Source: Nesterenkonia sp. F (lineage in GTDB: Bacteria > Actinomycetota > Actinomycetes > Actinomycetales > Micrococcaceae). From it: a stretch of 64,000 nucleotides of DNA. The notes under the pieces were generated by a model that was not told where the DNA came from, made no database searches, and worked only from the letters and a program-made list of their open reading frames with translations. A program made the translations under genes and the position numbers. Shown here piece by piece: positions 38,667 through 49,342 of this stretch (position 1 is its first letter; each line of letters opens with the position of its first letter). The DNA is taken from contig NZ_AFRW01000095.1 in the NCBI RefSeq assembly GCF_000220985.1, forward strand, positions 1 to 64,000. Reading direction: 5' to 3'.

Positions 38667-39647
38667 TCAGCCGTCGAGCATATCGGAGGTGACGTTCGAG
38701 TCCGTCCCCGGGATGTCCAGGTCGGCGGCGCGCTTGTCCGCCATGGCCAGCAGCCGACGGATCCGCCCGGCGATGGCATCCTTGGTCATCGGCGGCTCGG
38801 CCATCCGCCCGAGCTCGTCCAGCGACGCCTGCTTGTGCTCCAGGCGCAGCCGCCCCGCATAGCGCAGATGCTCGGGCACGTCGTCGGCGAGGATCTCCAG
38901 AGCACGCTCCACCCTGGCGCCGGCGGCCACCGCGGCCTGAGCCGAGCGCCGCAGGTTGGCGTCGTCGAAGTTGGCCAGCCGGTTCGCCGTCGCCCGGACC
39001 TCCTTGCGCATCCGGCGCTCCTCCCACACCAGCAGCGCCTGGTGGGCGCCCATGCGGGTGAGCAGCTGGGCGATCGAATCGCCGTCGCGGATCACCACCC
39101 GGTCGACGCTGCGCACCTCGCGGGCCTTGGCGGTGATCCCCATCCGACGTGCCGAGCCCACCAGCGCCAGAGCGGCCTCCGGCCCCGGGCACGTGACCTC
39201 CAGCGAGGAGGAGCGACCGGGCTCCGTGAGCGATCCATGGGCCAGGAAGGCCCCGCGCCAGACGGCGACGGCGTCGGCCACCGACCCGTTGACGATCGCC
39301 GAGGGCAGACCGCGCACCGGCCGGCCGCGCACGTCGAGCAGCCCCGTCTGCCGGGCCAGGGCCTCGCCCTCGCGGACGACGCGGACCACGTAGCGGCTCC
39401 CCTTCTTCAGCCCGTTGCCGGAGACGACGATGACCTCGCTCTCATGGCCGTAGACCTCGGAGATCGTCGCACGCAGCCGACGTGCGGCCGCGGCGTGGTC
39501 GAGCTCGGCCTCGATGACGATGCGACCCGAGATGATGTGCAGCCCGCCGGCGAAGCGCAGCATGGCCGAGACCTCGGCCTTGCGCTCCGAGGTCGTGGAG
39601 ACCTCCTGTCGGGAGAGCTCGTCCTTGACCGATTCGGTCAGCGCCAT
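38667..39647 (-). CDS. whiA: DNA-binding protein WhiA
   Basis: A 326-residue regulator of cell division and, in streptomycetes, sporulation. The N-terminal two-thirds is a degenerate LAGLIDADG homing-endonuclease fold ([26 protein letters not shown]); the C-terminus is a helix-turn-helix ([20 protein letters not shown]). GGAGGAC lies upstream of the ATG at 39647; TACCAT (39698-39703) may be its -10. Part of the conserved rapZ-yvcK-whiA cluster. Confidence 0.95.
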   Translation of the reverse strand: MALTESVKDELSRQEVSTTSERKAEVSAMLRFAGGLHIISGRIVIEAELDHAAAARRLRATISEVYGHESEVIVVSGNGLKKGSRYVVRVVREGEALARQTGLLDVRGRPVRGLPSAIVNGSVADAVAVWRGAFLAHGSLTEPGRSSSLEVTCPGPEAALALVGSARRMGITAKAREVRSVDRVVIRDGDSIAQLLTRMGAHQALLVWEERRMRKEVRATANRLANFDDANLRRSAQAAVAAGARVERALEILADDVPEHLRYAGRLRLEHKQASLDELGRMAEPPMTKDAIAGRIRRLLAMADKRAADLDIPGTDSNVTSDMLDG

Positions 39648-39794
39648 GTGTCCGTCCTCCGGGTTCCTGGGTCGCGTCGGGGTCCTGGGGCGAGGCAATG
39701 GTAGTGGATGCTCCTGAGCACCGCCCGATCGGAGACCCTGACGATCGTGCGGAGCGACGCCGGCGGCGACTGCGAAGGCGGCGACTGCGCCGCG

Positions 39795-40823
39795 TCAGCG
39801 CGAGAAGACGTCGTCGAAGGCGATCGCCAGGCGCAGCGGATCGTGGACCTCGCGCTCCTCCTCGCGCCGCACGTGGCGGTAGTGCACGACCGCGCCCAGC
39901 GCCGCGGCGGCCTGCTCGAAGGCCGGCCGATCGGGCCCCTCCACCGAGCTCGGGTCAGCGATGACCGCGTCGACGCGCAGCCCCGGCGCGTGCTGGACCA
40001 GCACCTCCAGATGGTCCGCGGGAGTCAGTCCGGCGGTCTCCTCGTCCTCGCTCGAGAGATTCATCACCACACAGCGCCGCGCCTCAGTCCCGTGGATGGC
40101 CTCACGCAGATCCGCCAGGAGCAGATGCGGCAGCACCGAGGTGTACCAGGACCCGGGACCGAAGACGATCCAGTCGCTGAGCTCGATGGCCGAGATCGCC
40201 TCCGCGCAGGCCTCGGCCTCGGCCGGATGCAGCTGCACATCCGTGAGCCGCCCCAGGCGGCCGGCGCGGGCGAGCTCGACCTGGGACTCGACCCGCTCGG
40301 CCGTCCCGTCGCGGCGGACCTGCCCGGACATCGTCAGCGGCTGCCGCGACATCGGCAGCACCTGGCCGCGCGCGCCCAGCAGCGCACCGGCCCAGCGGAG
40401 TCCGTCCACCGGGTCGCCGAGCAGCTCCCAGAGCGAGACGATCAGCAGGTTCCCCATGGCATGGTCGTCGAGACTCCCGACGATGCCGTCGCGCGAGCTG
40501 AAACGGTGCTGCATGACCTGCGCCCAGGTCCTCCCCCAGTCGGTGTCGTCGCACAGCGCGGTCAGCGCCATCCGCAGGTCCCCCGGGGGCAGCACGTCCA
40601 TGTCCCGCCGGATGCGTCCGGACGAGCCGCCGTCGTCGGCGACGGTGACCACGGCGGTGAGATGTTCGGCGGCGATGATGCGCAGCGCCGCCAGCGTGGC
40701 GGACAGCCCGTGCCCGCCGCCCATCGCCGCCACGCGGAACGTCCCGTGGCGCGGGGTCATGTTCGCCGGAGAGCCGACGACCTCGGGCGGCCGCGGGACC
40801 GGTCCGGTGAGCGAATGCGTCAT
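39795..40823 (-). CDS. yvcK: YvcK/CofD-like uridine diphosphate-GlcNAc-binding protein
   Basis: A 342-residue protein of the YvcK/gluconeogenesis-factor family that binds UDP-sugars and influences cell-wall and carbon metabolism. N-terminal GGGHGLSATLAALR, TVADDGGSSGRIR, DHAMGNLLIVSL, and later VFGPGSWYTSVLPHLL are hallmarks. The ATG at 40823 has GGGAG 5 nt upstream; a GTG at 40829 overlapping the rapZ stop is the alternative. Co-transcribed with rapZ. Confidence 0.93.
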   Translation of the reverse strand: MTHSLTGPVPRPPEVVGSPANMTPRHGTFRVAAMGGGHGLSATLAALRIIAAEHLTAVVTVADDGGSSGRIRRDMDVLPPGDLRMALTALCDDTDWGRTWAQVMQHRFSSRDGIVGSLDDHAMGNLLIVSLWELLGDPVDGLRWAGALLGARGQVLPMSRQPLTMSGQVRRDGTAERVESQVELARAGRLGRLTDVQLHPAEAEACAEAISAIELSDWIVFGPGSWYTSVLPHLLLADLREAIHGTEARRCVVMNLSSEDEETAGLTPADHLEVLVQHAPGLRVDAVIADPSSVEGPDRPAFEQAAAALGAVVHYRHVRREEEREVHDPLRLAIAFDDVFSR

Positions 40824-40825
40824 GC

Positions 40826-41719
40826 TCACTCCCGTCCGAGATCACGGTGGCTGGTGCTGACCGTGACGTGAGGCAGCTGGTCCAGCCGGCGTGCGAGCTC
40901 CTCGGCGATCGCCACCGAGCGGTGCTTGCCGCCGGTGCAGCCCACCGCCAGCGTCGCGTAGTGCTTGTTCTCCCGGCGATAGCCGTCGAGCACCGGATAC
41001 AGCGCCTCCAGATAGCGGTCGACGAACTCGCCGGCGCCCTCGTCGACGAGCACGAAGTCGCGCACTGCGGCATCCTGGCCGGTCAGCGCCCGCAGCTCCG
41101 GCACCCAGTGCGGATTGGGCACGAAGCGCACGTCGGCGACGAAGTTCGCATCGGCGGGCACCCCATACTTGAAGCCGAAGCTCATCACGTTCAGCCGCAG
41201 CTGAGTCGGGCCGTCGGCGGAGAAGATCTCGGTGACCGCGCGGGCCAGTCCGTGCACGTTGAGGTCGGTGGTGTCGACCACCACCTCCGCGCTGGCCTTG
41301 ACCTCCTGGAGCAGGTCGCGCTCGGCGACGATGCCGTCCAGGACGCGTCCCGAGCCCTGCAGCGGATGCGGGCGCCGGCCCTGCTCGAAGCGACGCACCA
41401 GCAGGTCGTCCGAGGCGTCGAGGAAGAGCAGGCGATAGGTGATGCCGGCGGCCTTGACCTGCTCGAGCGCCGAGAGCATGTCGCTGAAGAGATTGCGCGA
41501 GCGGACGTCGAGCACCACGGCCAGCTTCTCCACCGACCCCGGATTCCGCGAGACCAGATCCATCATCGTGGTGATCAGCTCCGGCGGAAGTCCCTCGACG
41601 ACGTACCAGCCCAGGTCCTCCAACGCATGGGCCGCAGTCGTGCGTCCGGCCCCGGACATGCCGGTGACGATCAGCAGCTCGCTCTCCGGGGGCTTGACCG
41701 GGGTCAGTGCATCGCGCAT
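40826..41719 (-). CDS. rapZ: RNase adapter / nucleotide-binding protein RapZ
   Basis: A 297-residue P-loop protein: Walker A GMSGAGRTTAAHALED (Thr in place of the more usual Ser), VVLDVRSR Walker B and a C-terminal domain with VMSFGFKYGVP and GCTGGKHRSVAIAEEL. In E. coli RapZ controls GlmZ/glmS; the actinobacterial target is unknown. The ATG at 41719 is 6 nt after TAGTCT and has no SD, so it is leaderless. Confidence 0.95.
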   Translation of the reverse strand: MRDALTPVKPPESELLIVTGMSGAGRTTAAHALEDLGWYVVEGLPPELITTMMDLVSRNPGSVEKLAVVLDVRSRNLFSDMLSALEQVKAAGITYRLLFLDASDDLLVRRFEQGRRPHPLQGSGRVLDGIVAERDLLQEVKASAEVVVDTTDLNVHGLARAVTEIFSADGPTQLRLNVMSFGFKYGVPADANFVADVRFVPNPHWVPELRALTGQDAAVRDFVLVDEGAGEFVDRYLEALYPVLDGYRRENKHYATLAVGCTGGKHRSVAIAEELARRLDQLPHVTVSTSHRDLGRE

Positions 41720-41725
41720 ACCAGC

Positions 41726-41731
41726 AGACTA
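41726..41731 (-). promoter_or_regulatory. -10 element for rapZ-yvcK(-whiA) (leaderless)
   Basis: TAGTCT on the minus strand, 6 nt before ATG 41719. Confidence 0.55.
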
Positions 41732-41815
41732 CGTGGCCGCCCCGCCGCGGACAATCGCCGTCCAGCACCGCACCAGGACGCCGACGCCGGTCCACTCGAC
41801 CGACGCCGTCCCAGG

Positions 41816-43882
41816 TCAGCGTTCCGGACGAACCTCGTCGTCCGGTCGGTCCGGCGGGTCGGCGGCGGCCTCCTCGACGACATCCCCGTCGGCGACGTCG
41901 CCGCCCCCCTCCGCGGAGGGCTCGGCGAGATGGTCGCGGATCCGGGCGGCCAGCTGCGGCCCGATGCCCGGGACCCGGGCGATCTCCTCGGCGTCGGCCC
42001 GCTTCAGCCGCTCGACCGATCCGAAGTGCGTGACCACTGCCGAGCGCCGCGACGGGCCGAGTCCCTCGACCTCGTCGAGCACCGAGGCGGTCATCTGCTT
42101 GGCGCGCTTGGAGCGGTGGTGGGCGATGGCGAAGCGATGCGCCTCGTCGCGGATCCGCTGGAGCATGTAGAGCGCTTCGGAGCTGCGCGGCAGCACCAGC
42201 GGGAAGTCGTCGTCGGGCAGCCAGACCTCCTCCAGACGCTTGGCCAATCCGACCACGGGCATGTCGGTCAGACCCAGCTCGTCCAGGGCGGCGCGGGCGG
42301 CGGCCACCTGCGGCTGGCCGCCGTCGACGACGACGAGGCTGGGCGGGTAGGCGAAGCGCGCGGACTCGCGGTCCACAGTGGTGTCCTCCGCCGGCTCCGC
42401 TCCCCCGGCGCCCTCACCGATCTCCTCGACGCCCTCGGCGACTGCCTGCTCCGCCTGGTCGGCCCGCTCCCGGGTGACGCGCTCCTCCTCCAGGTGGCGG
42501 GCGAAGCGGCGGGTGATGACGTCATGCATCGCACTGGTGTCGTCGCGGGCGGCCTCGCCGCGGATGGAGAAGCGGCGGTAGTCCTTCTTGCTCGGCACGC
42601 CGTCCTCGAGCACGACCATCGAGGCCGAGACGTTGGTGCCCGACGTGTGCGAGATGTCGTAGCACTCGATGCGCAGCAGCGGCTCCGGCGCCCCGAGGGA
42701 CTCCTGCAGCTCCCGCAGCGCCTGCGACCGGCTGGTCAGGTCCCCGGCCCTCCGGGACTTGTGGAGCCGCAGGGCCTGGTCGGCGTTCTCCCGGACGGTG
42801 TCCAGCAGCGAGGCCTTGTCGCCGCGCTGCGGCACCTTCACCGTCACCCGCGCACCGCGCTGCTGGGACAGCCAGGCGGTCAGCCCCTCGTGGTCGGCGG
42901 GCAGCTCCGGGACGAGCACCTCCCGGGGAATCCGCTCGGCGTCGGCCATCGAGCCGTAGACCTGAAGCAGCAGCTGCTCGACCAGAGAGGCCGGATCGGT
43001 CTCCTCGACCTTCTCGACGACCCAGCCGCGCTGACCACGGATCCGGCCCTGGCGGATGTGGAAGACCTGGAAGGCGGCCTCCAGCTCGTCCTCGGCGAAG
43101 GCGAAGACGTCGGCCTCGGTGTCCTCGCCGAGCACCACCGCATTCCGCTCGAAGACCCGGCGCAGCGCCTCGAGGTCGTCCCGATGGCGCGCGGCGTCCT
43201 CGTAGCGCAGCTCGGCGACGGCCTCCTTCATCTGCGCCTCGATCCGCCGCATGTGCGGCCCCGGCCGCCCGGCCATCACCTCGCAGAACTCCTCGGCGAG
43301 CGTCCGATGGTCCTCTTCGCCGATCCGTCCGACGCAGGGCGCCGAGCACTTGTCGATGTAGCCCAGCAGGCAGGGCCGGCCCGAGGCCTGGGCCCGACGG
43401 AAGACCCCGGGCGAGCAGCTGCGCACCGGGAAGACCCGCAGCATGGTGTCGACGGTCTCCCGGATCGCCTTGGCCGGGTGGAAGGGGCCGAAGTACTTCA
43501 CCCCGGGCTTCTTGTCCCCGCGCATGACCTGCACGCGCGGGTACTTCTCGTTCATCGTCACCGCGAGGTAGGGGTAGGACTTGTCGTCGCGGTACATGAT
43601 GTTGAACCGCGGGGTGTGCTGCTTGATCCAGGTGTACTCCAGCTGGATGGCCTCCAGCTCGGAGCCGACCACGGTCCACTCGACCGAGGCGGCGCTGTGC
43701 ACCATCGCATGGGTCTTCGGCGGCAGCGTGGCCGGATTCGCGAAGTAGGAGTTCAGCCGCGACCGCAGGTTCTTGGCCTTGCCGACATAGACGACCCGTC
43801 CGTGCGGATCGATGAAGCGGTAGACGCCCGGCGAGGTCGGAATCTCCCCGGCCGCCGGACGGTAGGACGCCGGATCAGCCAT
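41816..43882 (-). CDS. uvrC: excinuclease ABC subunit C
   Basis: A 688-residue dual-incision nuclease of nucleotide-excision repair. Order: GIY-YIG domain at residues about 13-95 (TSPGVYRFIDPHGRVVYVGK); a Cys-rich segment around CLLGYIDKCSAPC; UVR motif at about 205-240; RNase H-like domain from RIECYDISH to DGGQPQV; and C-terminal tandem helix-hairpin-helix (VEGLGPSRR, VPGIGPQLAARI). The ATG at 43882 overlaps the end of plsC by 8 nt. No SOS box was seen at this gene. Confidence 0.96.
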   Translation of the reverse strand: MADPASYRPAAGEIPTSPGVYRFIDPHGRVVYVGKAKNLRSRLNSYFANPATLPPKTHAMVHSAASVEWTVVGSELEAIQLEYTWIKQHTPRFNIMYRDDKSYPYLAVTMNEKYPRVQVMRGDKKPGVKYFGPFHPAKAIRETVDTMLRVFPVRSCSPGVFRRAQASGRPCLLGYIDKCSAPCVGRIGEEDHRTLAEEFCEVMAGRPGPHMRRIEAQMKEAVAELRYEDAARHRDDLEALRRVFERNAVVLGEDTEADVFAFAEDELEAAFQVFHIRQGRIRGQRGWVVEKVEETDPASLVEQLLLQVYGSMADAERIPREVLVPELPADHEGLTAWLSQQRGARVTVKVPQRGDKASLLDTVRENADQALRLHKSRRAGDLTSRSQALRELQESLGAPEPLLRIECYDISHTSGTNVSASMVVLEDGVPSKKDYRRFSIRGEAARDDTSAMHDVITRRFARHLEEERVTRERADQAEQAVAEGVEEIGEGAGGAEPAEDTTVDRESARFAYPPSLVVVDGGQPQVAAARAALDELGLTDMPVVGLAKRLEEVWLPDDDFPLVLPRSSEALYMLQRIRDEAHRFAIAHHRSKRAKQMTASVLDEVEGLGPSRRSAVVTHFGSVERLKRADAEEIARVPGIGPQLAARIRDHLAEPSAEGGGDVADGDVVEEAAADPPDRPDDEVRPER

Positions 43883-44634
43883 CGCGGCGCGGCTCCGAGC
43901 GGTTCGAGGCGTCGCCGGCGGCATCTCCCTCCGGCTCGGGCGGCGGCGCGTTGTAGCTGTCCACGCGCACCTGGCCGGTCAGCGCGGCGATGGCGTCCAT
44001 GACCTGCTCAGTGGCCTCGCGGCGGACGGGCAGGCCATGGCGCGGTCCGAGGTGGTCGAAGTGCAGCGGCTCGCCGACGCACAGCGAGAACTTCGCCGGG
44101 CGCACACGGTTGGAGTCCGGCGCCTGCAGCGCCTCGGTCCCCTGCAGACCCACCGGCACCACCGGCAGCCCGGTCGCCAGCGCCAGCCAGCCGACACCGT
44201 TCTTCCCCCGGTACCAGCCGGCCGTCGCGGCTGCGCGTGCCCTCCGGGTAGATGCCTACTCCGTGGCCGGCCGAGGCGATCTCGCCGAGCTGGTGCAGCG
44301 CCTCGACCGACGCCGATTTGCGCTGTCGTTCGACCGGCACGGAGCCCACCGATTCGAAGAACATCTTCATCGCCCGGCCCTTGAGGCCGGGCTGGGTGAA
44401 GTACTCCGCCTTCGCGAAGAAGCTCACCGGGCGCGGGAAGATCGCCTGGATGAGCACCGAGTCGAGGAATGAGAGGTGGTTGCTGGCGACGACGAAGCCG
44501 CCCTCGTCCGGCACACGGTCCAGGCCGGTGATGGTCGGACGGCAGGTGAGCTTCAGGACGGCGGCGAAGGACCGACGGATCGCGTCGTGGGTGACCACGC
44601 GCTGCTCGTCGGGCGCGGACGGGTCTGTGCTCAC
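43875..44634 (-). CDS. plsC: 1-acyl-sn-glycerol-3-phosphate acyltransferase (apparent +1 frameshift)
   Basis: A phospholipid-biosynthesis acyltransferase. The N-terminal part has ASNHLSFLDSV (the HX4D catalytic motif), KAEYF and GIYPEGTRSRDGRL; then the frame is lost. The sense continues one frame over as GWLALATGLPVVPVGLQGTEAL to the stop at 43875. One extra base near 44214 (minus CTGGTACC for CTGTACC) accounts for it; corrected, the length is 252 residues. The GTG at 44634 with GAAGGA 7 nt upstream is preferred to GTG 44721. Probably a sequence error. Confidence 0.85.
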
Positions 44635-44743
44635 GGACGGGTCCTTCACGTCGTCGGGTCCACTGGGCGTCGCCGCCGGCTCGCGGCCGCCAGGCCGCCC
44701 ACGAAGAGTGGTCGAGGCCACCCGTCGGGCGCCGGCGCCGATC

Positions 44744-44749
44744 AGTCTA
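44744..44749 (-). promoter_or_regulatory. candidate -10 element for plsC-uvrC
   Basis: TAGACT on the minus strand, between the uvrA stop and plsC; the leader to GTG 44634 would be about 100 nt. Confidence 0.35.
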
Positions 44750-44763
44750 GCCCAGAGACGTCG

Positions 44764-47760
<2,997 letters not shown>

Positions 47761-47767
47761 GATGCCC

Positions 47768-47796
47768 AGTGTAGGCCCCCGCGCTGACTCGAACAA
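47768..47796 (-). promoter_or_regulatory. uvrA promoter
   Basis: -35 TTGTTC (47791-47796), 17-bp spacer, -10 TACACT (47768-47773), then GTG 7 nt later. The -35 is inside the LexA box, so repressor binding would block RNA polymerase. Confidence 0.7.
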
Positions 47797-47804
47797 GTGT
47801 TCGA
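47789..47804. promoter_or_regulatory. LexA (SOS) box
   Basis: TCGAACAAGTGTTCGA is a perfect 6-bp inverted repeat around 4 bp and matches the Gram-positive/actinobacterial LexA consensus CGAACRNRYGTTCG at every specified position. It lies between uvrA and the divergent HAD gene, overlapping the uvrA -35. Confidence 0.85.
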
Positions 47805-47866
47805 ACGCCGTGCGGCCCCGCATCACACCGGCGTGACCCCGACGAAGCCGATGCGATCATGGAGAC

Positions 47867-48646
47867 ATGACCCGACCGCTCTCCCCCGCTCCCGCCGCCG
47901 TGCTCTTCGACCTCGACGGCACGCTGGTGGACTCCGCCCCGGGGATCACCTCGGGCATCGCCGCCGCGCTGGCCGCCCACGACGTCGCCGTCCCCGGACA
48001 GCCGGTCCTGGACGCGATGGTCGGTCCGCCGCTGGCCTCCAGCCTGCTCTCCGTCCCGGGCGTCGACGAGACCAACCTGGCCGGCATCATCGACCACTAC
48101 CGCCGCGACTACGTCGCACGCGGCCTGGCCGACGCCGCAGTCTTCCCCGGCCTGACGGAGCTGCTCGACGAGCTGCGCGCCGCCGGCACCGCCCTCGCGG
48201 TGGCGACGTCGAAGCCGCAGACGCTGGCCGAGCGGCTGATCTCCCGGCAGGGGCTCCGCGAGCGGCTCGACGTCGTCGTCGGCTCGGACCCGGACGAGAC
48301 CCGCCCGCATCCGGGCAAGGCCGCGATCGTCGGCGAGGCTCTGCAGGCCCTGGGACTGGGCCCCGGAGCGCCGCGGACCGCGATGGTCGGGGACCGGATC
48401 TTCGACGTCGAGGGCGCCCGCGGCAACGACCTGCCCTGCATCGGCGTGCGCTGGGGCAGCGCTCCCGACGGCGAGTTGGAGGAGGCCGGCGCCGCGCCGG
48501 TCGTCGACGACGTCGCAGGACTGCGCGAGGCGCTGCGCCGGATCGCCGCGACCGAGTCCGCGACCGAGTCCGCGACCGGCCCGGGGGACGCCGCGGGCGC
48601 GGAGACGGCCGAGGCCGCCGAGGCCGGTCGGCGTCATGGCATCTGA
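47867..48646 (+). CDS. HAD-superfamily hydrolase, Gph/PpaX-like
   Basis: A 259-residue phosphatase: FDLDGTLVDSAPGI (motif I), VATSKPQTLAE (motif II), HPGKAAIVGEAL with the motif III Lys, and MVGDRIFDVEGARGNDLPCI (motif IV). Subfamily IA with a helical cap; related to phosphoglycolate phosphatases. The C-terminal 35 residues are a low-complexity ATESATESATG/Ala-rich tail. ATG 47867 is divergent from uvrA, within about 60 bp of the SOS box. Confidence 0.87.
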   Translation: MTRPLSPAPAAVLFDLDGTLVDSAPGITSGIAAALAAHDVAVPGQPVLDAMVGPPLASSLLSVPGVDETNLAGIIDHYRRDYVARGLADAAVFPGLTELLDELRAAGTALAVATSKPQTLAERLISRQGLRERLDVVVGSDPDETRPHPGKAAIVGEALQALGLGPGAPRTAMVGDRIFDVEGARGNDLPCIGVRWGSAPDGELEEAGAAPVVDDVAGLREALRRIAATESATESATGPGDAAGAETAEAAEAGRRHGI

Positions 48647-48660
48647 CCGACAGCAGACCA

Positions 48661-48666
48661 TAGACT
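48661..48666 (+). promoter_or_regulatory. -10 element for the MBL-fold gene (leaderless)
   Basis: TAGACT, 7 nt before ATG 48674; it follows the HAD stop by 14 bp. Confidence 0.55.
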
Positions 48667-48673
48667 GTCGCGC

Positions 48674-49342
48674 ATGGCCTCCGACAGCACATTGATCCAC
48701 GACCTCCCGGCGATCACGGTCCGCCGCCTCGCCGTGTCCGAGATGAGCAACAACGTGTATCTGCTCACCGCGAAGAAGTCCGGGATCCAGGTGCTGATCG
48801 ATGCGGCCGCCGACGCCGAGGCCGTCCGCGGGATGCTCGCCGCCTCCGCCGAGGACACCCCCTGCGCCCCGCAGCTGCGCGCGGTGCTGACCACGCATCG
48901 GCACTGGGACCACATCCGCGCGCTGCCCGCGATCGCCGGAGACCCCGGCGTCGAGACCGCCGCCGGGGATGTGGACGCCGCGGCGATCGAGGAGGCCGAG
49001 GACGTGCGGATCGACCGCCGGCTCGAGCACGGGCAGCTGGTCCAGTACGACGGCATCGGCCTCGACGTCATCGCCCTGCGCGGCCACACTCCCGGATCGG
49101 TCGCCTTCGTCTACCCCGTCGAGGACGGCCCGACGCACATCTTCACCGGAGACTCGCTCTTCCCCGGAGGCGTCGGGAAGACCCAGTCCGCGGAGGACTT
49201 CCGCTCGCTGCTCGACGACGTCGTCGAGCGACTCTTCGCCGTCTTCGACGACGACACGATCATCCACCCCGGCCACGGCGAGCCCACCACGATCGGCGCC
49301 GAACGTCCGCACCTGGCCGAGTGGCGGGAGCGCGGCTGGTGA
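48674..49342 (+). CDS. MBL-fold metallo-hydrolase (glyoxalase II-like)
   Basis: A 222-residue metallo-beta-lactamase-fold protein: TTHRHWDHIRALP (HxHxDH metal motif), ALRGHTPGSVAF, FTGDSLFPGGVGKT and IHPGHGEPTTIG. The arrangement resembles hydroxyacylglutathione hydrolases; in a mycothiol organism the thioester substrate would be different. ATG 48674 is leaderless. Its stop overlaps the start of the helicase gene. Confidence 0.88.
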   Translation: MASDSTLIHDLPAITVRRLAVSEMSNNVYLLTAKKSGIQVLIDAAADAEAVRGMLAASAEDTPCAPQLRAVLTTHRHWDHIRALPAIAGDPGVETAAGDVDAAAIEEAEDVRIDRRLEHGQLVQYDGIGLDVIALRGHTPGSVAFVYPVEDGPTHIFTGDSLFPGGVGKTQSAEDFRSLLDDVVERLFAVFDDDTIIHPGHGEPTTIGAERPHLAEWRERGW

